Positions 9,842-20,746 of a stretch of 64,000 bases of DNA are shown piece after piece; within the stretch, counting starts at the first letter, position 1; each line of letters begins with the position of its first letter. Location: positions 186,001-250,000 of the forward strand of contig NADL03000752.1 of assembly GCA_002205965.3 (NCBI GenBank), in the 5' to 3' direction. The notes below the pieces were generated by a model, which was given only the letters and a program-made list of their open reading frames with translations, did not search any database and was not told the origin of the DNA. The translations under genes and the position numbers were made by a program. This stretch comes from Kappaphycus alvarezii (lineage: Eukaryota; Rhodophyta; Florideophyceae; Gigartinales; Solieriaceae).

Positions 9842-12800
9842 TTAAGTTGGAATTGGGTGACTAAGCACTGCGTGTTGCGGTGCGCGACAAATTACGGATG
9901 CTGCACATGTTGACCAGATTGAGTAGCTAAGCTTCTGATACAGGCGGGTCTTCACTCCCCCAGTCGAGCATCCGCTACGAGACGCTACTGCTGCCGCGTA
10001 TGTCTCTATAACCTTGGATGTTTCTAAAGAGGGTGTTCCTAACGAGTCGAAGGCTAGTGGTACAAAATCCCATCCTAGCCTTGATCGTCCCGGCATTGCC
10101 TCGCCTGGAATCGCTGCCACTTTCGTAGCTAAGTCTCTCTTCTTCCGCTTTCCTGCTGCGTTTGCAACAGCTCGCGCTTCTCGTGCTGCCATTGACTTAT
10201 AGCTCTCTTGGAACGGGGATGATACAGTCACGTCATACGCCACTGGGAGAGGGGACTGGGTGTTTGTTGCATCAGACCTTGGGTACACCAGAATGTCCGC
10301 GGGTCGCGCGTTCAGTCCAGGAAGTAGGTACTTCACTTCGTATTGAACGCTGACTCCTGCTGCCTTGAACAGCTCTCGGCCAAGTACCTTTACCACCGCT
10401 GTGTGACGATTGGTCCATCCGAGACCTTTGTTGCATAAGTCTGCTGCATGGTCTCCTAGAGCGTCCATGGGCCTGTGGCACTCCGCGCACCGCAGCGGAG
10501 CAGTGTCATCAAATACGGGCACTCCCAGATGGCGACGGAGCATTACTGTCCACATCTCGTCGTACGTTCGGTTGACCGCAGACGGATGCGCAGTCAGGAA
10601 CGCTGCTGCAGTCGTCCCCATGTATGCTTGGCGGCGAATCCTTCGCCGAATATCTTCTTCCGAGTGCGTTGCGGGGTTGGGGAATCTCGCCCATTCATCA
10701 TCCTTCCAGAAGGACTTTGCTGCCGACTCGCACCAGGCTCGATATAGAACGTTGTGTGGATTATCGGGCTTGGCAGCAAGGCTGGCCGCTGTCAGTGCTT
10801 CTGGAAGACTGCCTTGTTCGTTCGGAAAGGATGCTTGGAGTTGTCGTACAAAGTCCCGAAGGTGTCCATCCGCTTCCGCGTACCTATACTCACGGTGTTC
10901 TAACGCATCGGGCTCGTCAGGGCATCGCAGTTGCTCGGCTTCAATAATGCTCGCCGCATACGCTGCGATATTGAGCGTCGCAACAGGTGTGAAGCCATGG
11001 CCGCCATATCGCAGAGGTAAGGATACCTGCTGTCGAACTGCACCGGTCATCGGCACATTATTGGAGCGCGAGTAGAATTCCAACTGTTCTTCATCAAATC
11101 TCATTGCAATGGCAGTGGACACATCCGGCGGCGTTAGCTTCATCACATGTTGAAGCTTGCATGCCGAGGCACATACTCGGTGAAGATGAAACCGAGTACG
11201 AGCGTCTCCGATACCGTCGATCAGCGATAAAGTGTTCTTACAGCCGCTGATTTTCTTAGTGAGAAAGTTTTCCATGAATTGGGGCGTTCCAATCGGGGCG
11301 CCGAGGAGGTCGATGCCTTCAGTGGAAAAGTTATCTGTAGGGAAGCGGTGCAATAGTGGCGATGTACGGTTGTCAGGCTGGCGCGGCCAGAAGAGACGTG
11401 TTTTCGCCGGGTTCAAATGCAATCCGTGATCGGGTCCCCTGACACTGAGGATCTGGATTGCTTTGTCGAGCTCCGTATGAGTGCCTATGAGGGTGCAGTC
11501 ATCGGCATACCATCTGTGTAGACTGAGCTGAGTTCGCCCGCAATTTCTGTTGCTAATGGATGCACTACAAGGGAGAACATGAGCATACTTGCCGGGTCCC
11601 CTTGTTGCATCCCTTCTTGGCTGGGATGTCTTGTGCAGACGCCACAGGCAGAATTAGCGAAGGCTTGTTGCGAGCGTACACCATGTTCAGAAAACGACAT
11701 AGCGATGGTACCTTGGTCGGCAGCAAGTTTATCATGCGCTGTGTGGAGAACCGATTGAAGGCATTATGTGCATCCACGGACACTAGTGCGTACTCTTCCT
11801 TGTTGCCCTGGCACTGTACCAATCTCCGTGCATCGTGCACAATGGAATCGAGTCCGCAGGGCACGCCATTGGCCACCTGCAGGGGTGTAAGATATTCTCT
11901 CGTGTCTTCCAGTGCTTGTGGTAGAAGCACCTTTGTTACAAGTCTCCTCAGGGCCGTCCCAATGGCAATGGGGCGAATCTTATCTGGCCGAGGTTGGATG
12001 GGCAGCAGCGTCGCAGAGGAGATCAAAGGAATTGTGTCGTCTGGAAGGTCCCCATGGGCTAATCCGTCACTACAGCAGTTAGCACCGAGATGCCTGTCAC
12101 TCCTGCTTCGGGACTCACGGTTGTGTTGGCCAGCAAACGAAGGAGCCGCGGGGACATTCTGTCCGGGCCCGGCGTGGAGTTTGGGTTAAGGCGTCGGACA
12201 GCGCGCAGAACCGCTTCTTCAGTGATGTCCATCGGGAGCGGAAGGTCCCTCGCTTGGATAGCTGTCACCGGAGACTGCGGTGCTGGGTGCAGTTCTTGCA
12301 GACGTTCTATAACCTGCGGGTCTCGCACGTCGGCGATGCGCGACTGATGTAGCGTGCGCATCGCACGTCCGTATTGTGCGTCTGCTGCCAAGTGGGATGC
12401 TCGGCGAAACTTCGGGTCGTGCTTACTGTCAGTCTGCTGGCGGCGACGCCTAACGATTCTCTCTTCTCTGGTCTTGTGGGCTTGAATTGCTTCTGTCCAA
12501 AGTTCATTCCATTCGCCAGCGTTGGCACGGCGGATGCGTTCGCGCAGTCCTTGGCTTTGCCTTATTTGAGACCGCCATCCGGCTTCCCCACGCATTAAGC
12601 GTCGCAGAACTGCAGTGGGAAGAAGGTGTATTCGGAGGAGGGTGGCGTGGACTGCATCTGCATTCCGTGCGTTTGCCGCAGCGCGGAAAAGCCGTATGAG
12701 TAATATGGCGAGGCTGTGCATGCAGTTTGCGGGTATGCGGTTGAAGATGTCCGAAGGTCTTAGCGGGCTGTGCAGTGCATCGTAAACCGTAGGGAGGGAC

Positions 12801-12850
12801 GTGGCTTGCGTGGACCGTTCGCGGGTTTCTGAGGGAGTCATTTGAGGCAT
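9842..12850 (-). pseudogene. LINE ORF2: reverse transcriptase plus restriction-like endonuclease (broken)
   Basis: Segment 1 (12850-12059) holds the N-terminal part and the first RT block (NSTPGPDRMSPRLLRLL). A shift near 12065 leads to segment 2 (to about 11640) with DKIRPIAIGTALRRL and motif A (ALVSVDAHNAFN, catalytic Asp). A shift near 11630-11665 leads to QEGMQQGDPASM (motif B). A perfect 5-bp tandem duplication at 11523-11532 shifts the frame again just before motif C, which reads RWYADDCTLIG. The last segment, open to 9842 (526 codons from 11422), contains the thumb, then C312, C315, H324 and C330 of a zinc motif, then ARPADILVY (Asp376), AYDVTVSSPF (Asp397), a Lys cluster near 425 and FVPLAFDSLG. 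I infer a PD-(D/E)XK restriction-like endonuclease from this spacing. Reverse transcription at the cut target would be its role. Confidence 0.88.
11523..11532. repeat. 5-bp tandem duplication that breaks the RT frame
   Basis: CTGAG occurs twice in direct tandem on the plus strand. One unit is exactly what separates the frame of the motif B segment from the frame carrying the YADD motif C, so this small duplication is sufficient to explain that frameshift. Confidence 0.85.
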
Positions 12851-12859
12851 TGCTGCGGG

Positions 12860-14086
12860 CTAGGGAGAAAGAGGGGAGGGTTTAGTGGCGTGATGTCCTG
12901 ATTGCCCGTTGTCCCAATGGGGGGCAGGGTCACGTTTTGCCGTCTCCTTCCGCATGTCTTTCATCCGCTGTGACAGGGCGCGGGTGCGGTTCGTACGTCG
13001 CTCGGTCTTCGCAGTCGTCATGGGTGGGGCTCCAAGAACGGGCTTGGACTGTTTAGGGTGCTGATCGGCGCTTGTTTCATTCAGTTTGGCAACCGGCAAG
13101 TTGGTAGGCGACGGGTCCGCAGTTTCTGCGGGTGTGGGATTTGTGCCTGTTTCCGATGGTGCAGCGCTTTTGGGTTCTTCCCGGACTGTAGCGGGTTCCG
13201 GTATCTCCAATCCTTCGTCTTGGGTGTCCGTGGATGTGTGTTGGTGGGCCTCTGCTGGAGTATTTGGCTCCGGAGCTGCACTGGGGTTGTCCTGTGCGTC
13301 TGGTACATCCTGTTTGTGGCCCTTGGTATGCGCATCGTCAGCTAAGGGTCCTTCTTTTTCTTCAGTTGCCGGTGCCAAGTGTGGGCACCCCCTGTAGAAC
13401 TTTGTGATGAAGTTCTCCACGAATGCATTTCCTCGAGGCAAAGTCGCTACTGCCTCGTCAATGAGGCGGGTAATTGCTCCCGCTAGTGCTTTTCGGTCTG
13501 TCATAGTGATATCAGAGGCTATTGTCTTGAGGTTTCCAACCTCACGGGCGGCTGCAATGCAAGCACCGACTTGCCACTCGACTGTGGGGAGCTCGGCGAC
13601 GAGTTCCGATAATGAGTTCGTGCAGAGACGAGCACCAGGGAGGTCGCTGCGGAGCATTTCTAGGATCTTTAGGACACTTGGAGAATCGACAGCGTGGTGA
13701 ACAACGATTGTCCAATCTCCCACCTTGAGGAGGGCGTGCTTTGGTAGGCTCTCTCCGGCACCCTCTGCCGCTATCAGCAGGCATGCCTGTGCGTCCGCAT
13801 AAGACGACAGGGCTCCCTTGCCTGGCGGCCCTGCGGAGAACGCGAGAGTGGACATCATTGGGGCCATTTCGTATTCGAGCCCTGTCGTTCCGTTGACAGG
13901 GGTGGGCGCGATACTGATTGGGTATCGGCCGTGGCGTTCCGGGGCCTTTGGTGCGGGTGGTGCCGGTAATTGTTCGAATGATCCTTTCTGCAGACGGCAG
14001 AAGTCGCGTACGGTAGACGGGATGGCTGCAACTCTTGGTTGCATGTGGGCTTTGGCTATGTCCGTCCAAGAGGGCGAACTGTACAT
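12860..14086 (-). CDS. LINE ORF1 protein (Gag-like)
   Basis: A 408-residue open frame starting MYSSPSWTDIAKAHMQ. The first 240 residues or so look globular and carry no recognised nucleic-acid motif; no CCHC knuckle is seen. From about residue 245 the chain is low-complexity, acidic and rich in Pro, Thr, Glu and Ala (disordered linker), ending in a basic stretch (RRTNRTRALSQRMKDMRKET) likely to bind RNA. It ends at a TAG. The ORF2 ATG lies 9 bases further on in exactly the same frame, so ORF2 could be reached by stop-codon readthrough or by reinitiation. The ORF1 role in RNP formation is inferred from LINE organisation, not from sequence homology. Confidence 0.75.
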   Translation of the reverse strand: MYSSPSWTDIAKAHMQPRVAAIPSTVRDFCRLQKGSFEQLPAPPAPKAPERHGRYPISIAPTPVNGTTGLEYEMAPMMSTLAFSAGPPGKGALSSYADAQACLLIAAEGAGESLPKHALLKVGDWTIVVHHAVDSPSVLKILEMLRSDLPGARLCTNSLSELVAELPTVEWQVGACIAAAREVGNLKTIASDITMTDRKALAGAITRLIDEAVATLPRGNAFVENFITKFYRGCPHLAPATEEKEGPLADDAHTKGHKQDVPDAQDNPSAAPEPNTPAEAHQHTSTDTQDEGLEIPEPATVREEPKSAAPSETGTNPTPAETADPSPTNLPVAKLNETSADQHPKQSKPVLGAPPMTTAKTERRTNRTRALSQRMKDMRKETAKRDPAPHWDNGQSGHHATKPSPLSP

Positions 14087-14560
14087 TCCTTCAATTTTTG
14101 TATCTCGTCCCTATTGCAAGTACTGTAGAAAAGGCTTTTGTAGAACTAAATTACAGTAATTTGCGGGGCTTGTGAATTTAGCTTTTACTTTTGTTACTAA
14201 TGTACATTACTGTCCAAGTCGCCGACGGGGCTGCCGTCCCCACTCACCACCAGTCAGGAGTTTAAATAAATGTTCACCACACCACCATGGAACTCCTAAG
14301 GAACAACGCCATCACCGACAGCCAACTCAAACGACTACGGGACGCCATCATTGTACTATATTCTCACCATTAGCGGCCATTACAATGCACCTCCCTACTA
14401 TCTCTAACCCCACAGGGCCGATATGATACATACCGAAGTCCAACCGAACAAGATTCTCTGCACGCATTACAGTATTTCACCTGCAAGATTACCCTGACAA
14501 CATAGCCCACTCTAGCTGGCTTTTGTTAGGAGTTTAAATAAATGTTCACAACACCACCGC
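14087..14560. repeat. Direct repeat pair flanking 5' side of LINE
   Basis: CAGGAGTTTAAATAAATGTT plus the following CACCACACCACC (14255-14286) recurs at 14528-14558 with one internal difference. The units are about 272 bases apart and in the same orientation. The second unit lies just upstream of LINE copy C. The remaining sequence has no recognised gene. Confidence 0.7.
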
Positions 14561-14596
14561 AAGGTCCAGGACCTACAGCACAAGCTGTCAAGGCGC

Positions 14597-14863
14597 ATGA
14601 TGCCCCCCTCCCTGCCCTGCCGCGACCAAGGTTTCCGATTCCAGCCTCTGGTTTTCGACTCCCTCGGTGCCCCTTCTCCGGAGACGGTGTTCTTCATCAA
14701 AGAGTTTGTTCCACGTGTAGCCAGGAAATGCCACACCTCGGACGCTACTGCTCGCACACGCATCTACCAGCGTATCAGCTGCGCTTTGTGGTCTTCGGTG
14801 GCCATGACCATCATATGGCGCCCACTGCACGTGACCGATTTGGTCCATCAAGTCGGTTCTTAA
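14597..14863 (+). pseudogene. LINE ORF2 C-terminal fragment, copy C
   Basis: An 88-codon open frame with FQPLVFDSLGAPSPETVFF and RIYQRISCALWSSVAMTI, matching FVPLAFDSLGTPSLETSKV and RLYQKLSYSIWSTCAASVI at the ORF2 C-terminus of the main element. Everything upstream of the endonuclease tail is missing. It ends at its own stop codon, so the 3' end is kept and the 5' end lost, as expected for aborted target-primed reverse transcription. It converges with copy D, whose 3' end lies about 170 bases away on the other strand. Confidence 0.85.
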
Positions 14864-14978
14864 CTGAATAGTCGGTCTGTCGATGCATACTCAAGATAGG
14901 CAATGAGTAAAGATCATATGACACACTGCAAAGTCACTAGAAATCTAATTAGAGTCGGGTGCCCAAATTCTGCGTTTT

Positions 14979-15029
14979 GCGGGGCACGACTCACTGTGGG
15001 GCACGGCTCATTGCGGGGCACGGCTCATT
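14979..15029. repeat. Three tandem 17-bp units
   Basis: GCGGGGCACGGCTCATT-type units at 14979-14995, 14996-15012 and 15013-15029, with two or three differences in the first and one in the second. They begin inside the last codons of LINE copy D (minus strand, ...SRAPQ) and extend into its 3' flank, so the array is a tandem repeat at the LINE 3' end. Confidence 0.9.
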
Positions 15030-15309
15030 GCAGATATTGCACAGGCGGACCAAAATGGGTAGCTAAGCATTTGATGTATCCGAGTCTTCAGTCCTCACGC
15101 AGAGCACCCGCTGCGACTGCCACAGCGTATCTCTTTATAGCCTTGGATGTTGTCTCAGAGGAAGGTCCTACCGAGTCGGAAGCTAGCGGCACAACATTCC
15201 ATCTTAGCCTCGATAGTTCCCGCGGTGCTTCGCCAGACATGGGTGCCACCTTCGTGGTTCGTTCCCTCTTCTTCTGCATTAGTGACGGCTGGCGCTTCTC
15301 GTGCCCCAT
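15015..15309 (-). pseudogene. LINE ORF2 C-terminal fragment, copy D
   Basis: The minus-strand frame reads KKRERTTKVAPMSGEA and VPLASDSVGPSSETTSKAI. After a shift near 15090 it reads TRIHQMLSYPFWSACAISAM then SRAPQ and a stop. These align with KKRDLATKVAAIPGEA, VPLAFDSLGTPSLETSKVI and TRLYQKLSYSIWSTCAASVI of the main copy. Only the end of the endonuclease domain is present. It points towards copy C, giving two LINE 3' ends facing each other. Confidence 0.88.
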
Positions 15310-17809
15310 TTATATGCCCTTGAGGTTTATCGTGAGCAGGCAGCTGTCGTTCTCTACATTATAGTAATTTTTCCGTTGCGGGACTCTTTGGGTTGCAATT
15401 AGGGCGAGCCACCGTTTAGATAAAATGAACAACCCAAGAGCCCTTGGGGGATAGAGAGGCTGGCTCGAAGTGGTCTTCGGCACAAATTCGGTCACGATAT
15501 GATGTCATCTCTCATGCAGCACACATCAAAGCGTGTGGGGCAGATTGTCACAAAAGAGCGCAATACCAAAATGGCGCTCAAAGCCTCAAGAGTAGGACCA
15601 GAATATTGATCTGTTCATTTTCATTTCGGCTGCCATTTTTGTAAAATAATCGCGGAAATCAATGCACGAGGATCAAGGAACATACAGAAACCCTCAAGTA
15701 TTTTCTTATTATCTATATTTATGATGTTAAGATAAATAATGTATGTGCTGCTTTAGCAACGAGTCAGACATCTCTCTGTATATAAAGTTGAAAAAGGTGT
15801 TGATAATATCGTCAACACCTTTCTCATATTGGAAAGGTAGATTGTCTTGAATCGTAAACGTGCTTCCTTTGCAAGAGGGGAAATAACTAAACTCATATAA
15901 GGCGGAACACGGGAGCGTCATTTACTCTAAAAAAGAAGCTGGCTGATATTCAGTAAACTTGTATGGTGGTAATGAGCATTTGCGTCGTAGTTTGCGGCAG
16001 GAGCTGATGGGGCGTTGCATGTTTCCGTCATTGCAACCCCTTATTTTGAATTTTTAAAGACACTAAGGCAGCAGAAACTAATAGATGCCGGCTAAGGATT
16101 ATCCAACGTTCCGAAGTTACACTACAACACCCTTCCATTTTAGACCTGACCAGGCAAAGAGGGATGTGATGAAGCTTCCCTGCAGTTGCAAAGGTGAAGG
16201 CCACTGTCTCCTTCTTTGAAACGTCTGAGAGCACTTTAAGTCTTCCGATATGCTGAAAGGTACTCAGGATTGCTCATCTTAAACAACAAAGTAGTTGTTA
16301 TGCTTGAGACGGGCAGCAGCCCACCCTACCGCGCTCTTGGCTTTCTGGTCCCCTAAGCATCTCAAAGAATATTTTCAATCGAAAAAAGAGATCTCAACTA
16401 GCAACGCATGAAATGTTGAAGCAATTAGGAGAAATTTGGCCCATCATAGAAGGAGAAATGATCTATCCTCTAATTTAGGGATGCACCGTGTATCAAATCG
16501 TTATATTTACACGCTATCATTTATTTTTCACCTCAGCTTGGGGTAGAAATGGAAAGAGGAAGTGACACTGCTTTCACGCCAAGCGCTAGCTTTGAGACTA
16601 TTTGAATATCTTCCCTCTAAGTGAAATGCGAACGATTCACCTGAAAAACGCACTCAATATAGTCAATCGGGATGAAGATGTTGAGGAGATAGAAGATTTT
16701 TTCTTGGATTAACCGCTGTAGGTAGCATCCAATTATGTAAAGGAAAAACATATTCGTAGTATGTAAGTAATATGATTGACAACGTATTTTGGATAGTGTT
16801 CTCATTCAATTTTAGCAATATGCTGTTTTGACTGCTACAAGAGTTGAAATGGGCTCAAGATGAAAGAGATAAAAAAGTGTAATTGTTTACTAATTCTCGC
16901 TACTAGAGGAGTTTTGAATACTGTAGGAATACGAAAAACAAAAAAGTTCGCTAATAATTCCTAATTACCTTATAAAAATTTAGAATATGAAAAGAAGAAA
17001 TTATTTGTATTCTGAGACAAGGAAAAGAATCACAGAATTATAGTGGCAGCCTACTTCTTCCAGTATCTAGCGCAAAACAGACCCCGTACCCTGACTCTTA
17101 TCTGGAAATCCTCTAATGTATGAAGTAAAACATATAGTACTTAATATATTATATATTTCACTATTGCTCTTAAAGTTGAGTCAACACAAAGGTAACTGTT
17201 CCCGGATAAGTTGTTCTTAAATATTCTTTTTATTATTATATCATTCATTCTAAAGGCCTAAAAATCTGTTAGGTAAGGTTTTCATTTAACTGGATGGGGT
17301 TTTGGATCATCTTAAGAGTTGTTTATTAAAGTTATCCAAAAATAATTTATCTATATGATTCAATTGACTTTCTGAATACTTCTGAAGGGTTTATATGAAA
17401 AATTTTACATTATGTAAAGTTAATTTGAGAGCGGAAAAGGCAATAAAATTTCGTAGATCTCTTCGTAGTTTTATCTCCAACAGAAAGCTTTCATCACTCC
17501 TAAACTTTAAGCATTGAAAGTTCTTACAGTATTTTATGAGATTTTTTAATTTGGGAACTCTGCACTTATAAGTTGAGGGAATCCAGGAAGAAAAACGAAT
17601 CCAAACGGTAAAACTGCCCATAGGTATTTGTAATATGTAATGAATTTATGTGCCAAAAATATCAAACTTGTGAGCCCGATAAACCTCATAATTACAAAAA
17701 AGTACTATATTCTGGTTCTCGTCCAAAGAAGAGCACAGGTTCATTTTTAATCTTCACTTGGTGTTATAAATACTTCTGGTTCTTGGCTTACGCATCTAGG
17801 ACCTCTGGT
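15310..17809. other. AT-rich, no gene recognised
   Basis: Composition drops to AT-rich from about 15.6 kb. Short minus-strand frames at 15727-15921 and 16028-16234 show no known domain. No repeats of note and almost no CAGTA motif. Confidence 0.5.
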
Positions 17810-18095
17810 TGTCGCTACAGCACGTAGACTTGTGTCCTCACTCCAGGCCCAAGCCCTGGAGCTGGTCTTTACCACGGACATGTTGAGAGATAGTACACAA
17901 CAGATTAGGTCGGTCCTTTACAAATGGCGTAGATCTCTACCCATGAACGGCATGTTCTAGGATATCGTAGCTCTATATAGATATCGCTGCGCACAAGACT
18001 TACAGTGTATGTAGCCATTGTGACCTTTCCTGCAATACTGAACTAGAGTGCGATTCAATTGAATACTGTACGTCATCGGATCTTGATCCGCTACA
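17810..18095 (-). repeat. Copia 3' LTR
   Basis: 286 bp, begins TG and ends CA in either reading (TGTAGCGG... on the element strand). Identical to 23689-23974 except T at 17955 against G at 23834. A TATATA box lies at 17974-17979. Confidence 0.95.
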
Positions 18096-18173
18096 CTCCT
18101 ACCACTCTCTTGTCGGAAGTTACAATCCAAGTGTGCCTAGGCGCTTGCTGTTTGGTTGCGAAGATCCATTGGT

Positions 18174-19552
18174 CTACATCGTGGTCAATGATGCTTCACC
18201 AAGGATACGCTCAAGAACTTCATTCTTAGTGATCTTAGTTAAAGCGTCGGCCGTATTCGATTTTGATGGTATCTTCGCAATGTCGTTCACTTCCATTCGT
18301 TCGTACGACTCTCGGGCAGACCGAAGATCTATCATTAATCTTTTTTCTGCTGCGGTTGTGTTTTTTGTAATTACCTCGAACAAACACATAGAGTCGGTGT
18401 ATAGCTTCACAACAATCTTGCGCGAAAAAATCTGCTCTAGATCGTGGCGTAAAGTCAGACTAAAGTCCATACCATCCGCGAATGCATAGACTTCCCCCCC
18501 ATAACTGATCGGACGGTCCGACGGCGTTTGTGGCTGCTGAAGTGCAAGATGTTGCACCGTCCATGATCATCACAGAGTAACACAATGTAACCAAGTTGAG
18601 TTGTTAAATCATCGTTGTCAGCGAATGAAGAATCGCTGTACATGCGTATGTGGAGTGAATTATCATTCAAAGAGCGTTGCAAGATTCCACGGTTTGCAGT
18701 TTGCTGGACATAGCGAATAGTCTTATTGATTGTCTCGACATGACGCGTCCCGAATGTTCTTTCGGTAACTTGTGTGGCCTTATTGACTGAACATGCTATG
18801 TCGGGGCGCATGTGTACTAACCATTGCAGCCTTTGGCGACATGATCTGAAATCGCTGAATGAACAACCAGGTGAAAGCGCCTTGACTTGCTTCGTATATT
18901 CCTCTTGATGCAGCTTGATTCCGTCCTGAATTGTCTCTATCTGCACGCCAGCGAATGTGAATGAGCCCATTTCCCTTTTCCTAGAGTTGAATTTGTCCTG
19001 TGTGACGTCACAATCCCTCAGAAAACTTTCCTCCCCAGCATTTAGGCTGTCATCCACGTACGTTCCAGTGATGCCAACTACGCGCTCACCAATTCGTTTG
19101 AAGAAAAGACTGATGTCTAGAGCTGTACGCTTCATGTGCAAGTCGTCCCGCAAATGGATGCTCATGGTTACGTCTCAGTGGTCTCCCGAATCTGGCAAAC
19201 CATACAGCGGCTTAGTAAGCTTTAAGAGCTGATCGCCTGAGAGACAAAATTCATCAGTAGGCCGAACATGAACGTCACGCATCAACTTATCCATAGATTG
19301 TATATACGCTTGTGAGATATCCTGTGACCATATCTTAAAACCAAAAATTGCATCGATAGCGGAAATCACACGTATAGAGCTCTGTCGAAGTGTCATAATC
19401 TGGTGCAGCAGAACACTTTTCTCCTTATCCCTGTGCCCTTGCAACACATGCCTTGCTTTAAACATTTCTTTATCAGTCCCTTTGTGCTTGATTGATAACA
19501 CAAACCTACTGCCGAGCACGTTTTCTTCGCTCGAGATGTCTTCCTTGAGCAC
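18174..19552 (-). pseudogene. Copia pol: reverse transcriptase and RNase H (broken)
   Basis: 19552-19175 carries GSRFVLSIKHKG, FKARHVLQGHRDK, IWSQDISQAYIQS (catalytic Asp) and LKLTKPLYGLPDSGD. 19165-18455 carries TYVDDSLNAGEESF (YVDD catalytic pair), AGVQIETIQDGIKLHQEEY, RPDIACSVNKATQVTE and SDSSFADNDDLTTQLGY. After a shift near 18510, the 18557-18174 frame supplies RNase H: GGEVYAFADGMDFSL, LYTDSMCLFEVI and SKSNTADALTK. Both catalytic centres are visible, but the frames are not continuous. Confidence 0.88.
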
Positions 19553-20734
19553 GATCTCAAACGTACCTTTCTGAATAAGACCGGAAATCTATTTCTCGAT
19601 AGCGGCGAGAGCTTCCGTACTACGACAGCGCGGGTCGGATGGGGCCAGCACCTCAGCAAGGAATATGCGAGCAGGTTGATGAGATGTTTTGGAGCCGATA
19701 GCATGGAACACTTGTTTAAATAGGCCGGCGCCGTCTGCTTCATGCACAGGTAGGATGTGATCGATGCTGTATTGTGCTTCCTTATCAGCCGAATGACATA
19801 AACCATTTTATCGAACGCTTTAGACACCTCGTAAGGGACTTCGCAATGTCGCATTCCCTTCCCACGGCCGGCTGATTCCGCATGTTCGTACACTTGGTTC
19901 CCGGGGGATACGCGGTAAGTCGCCGCTGGTTGTAATTTTGATCTGAGAGCGTGTTTTATGCGCAGCTGTGCAGATATATTAGCCATTTCAAGTCTCGCGA
20001 TTTTCATTGCGGCCATACGGTCGATGTGGTCCGGGAGCGAGGTCGGAGCCGGGGAAAACCTGGCAGAGTGCCGAAAAAAGTAGGGAAGGGACCAAGCCTT
20101 CCGGCCCCATTGTATGGTTCATGGCCTTGACCGCCAGCTTCTGGGAGTTGTCAGGGTCAAGAGTTGGGGCGTCCTCCCTGATCTTCAGAAAAATAAGGCA
20201 CACAGGAGCGTGATACCGTTCCCCAACACCGATGGCGTTGTGCGATTCGACCCTGAAAACTCAAGCACGATACCAGCGTCATCGGACATTTGACGCCATT
20301 CCCTGCTTGTGAATACACTATCTTGATCAACCTTGAACTTTTCAGGGTAACCGGGTACATAGCTGCCCAACATACCACAAACGCGTGCCAAACGTCCTTC
20401 GTTGATTTTCCGCGGAGGAAAATGGCTGAGGAGAAGTGTGTGTCAATATCTACGACATGTAGCGCGGGGAACCGTCCAGCCAGACGAGATCCAACGAAAG
20501 AGTGTAGTTGAACACACAAGTACCCGAAGGTAAGCTCACGCGAAAACTATGCTGGCCTTGGGAGAATTTAGAGCAGGTATGACACGACTTAGAGATCTCC
20601 TCAAGTATAGACAGTGTGTCGGGCGATGTTTTCGACGGGTCAACACGCTGCAGCAAGTTGTAAAGCTTACGGGCAGACGGGTGGAAGAAATGGTAGTGAA
20701 GCTTCCGCAGTTCCGCCCGAGTAAATAACAACAA
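19393..20734 (-). pseudogene. Copia pol: integrase (broken)
   Basis: The pre-integrase zinc region shows H..F.HPSARKLYNLL and ISKSCHTCSKF (HHCC). The core follows in pieces: LSLDLVWLDGS (first Asp), then HVVDIDTHFSSAIFLRGKST, then VDQDSVFTSREWRQM (second Asp). The expected DDE Glu would fall near 20200-20230, where the frame shifts again. A downstream piece, ARLEMANISAQLRIKHAL, is the usual region between integrase and RT. At least three frameshifts separate these segments. Integrase would join element cDNA to host DNA; this copy could not. Confidence 0.8.
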
Positions 20735-20746
20735 CTTAGTGTCCCA

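Larger units (their letters stand above)
9842..14086 (-). mobile_element. Non-LTR (LINE-like) retrotransposon, main copy
   Basis: The longest copy of the family in this window. Sense-strand order: ORF1 (14086-12860), one amber stop, ORF2 (12850-9842) with reverse transcriptase, a CCHC-type zinc motif and a C-terminal restriction-like endonuclease. There are no LTRs, integrase or apurinic endonuclease, so the plan resembles early-branching LINEs that use a site-selective restriction-like nuclease. ORF2 is broken by three small shifts and the copy is inactive as written. Exact ends are not certain: no obvious target-site duplication or poly(A) was found. Truncated relatives lie at 4440, 8806, 14597, 15047 and 57683. 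Confidence 0.88.

Noticed and set aside
10410-11075. 221-codon plus-strand ORF inside the LINE
   Set aside because: Antisense shadow of the ORF2 thumb and zinc region, which has clear family motifs on the minus strand.
11485-12065. Programmed ribosomal frameshifts in LINE ORF2
   Set aside because: Three shifts in one RT domain, one of them a 5-bp duplication, point to damage or error; no slippery heptamer with a downstream structure is evident.
11560-12189. 209-codon plus-strand ORF
   Set aside because: Antisense to the RT core (DKIRPIAIG, VDAHNAFN), which is the real coding strand.
14255-14560. Direct repeats as possible LTRs
   Set aside because: Only about 32 bases are shared, with no TG...CA ends, primer site or coding region between them.
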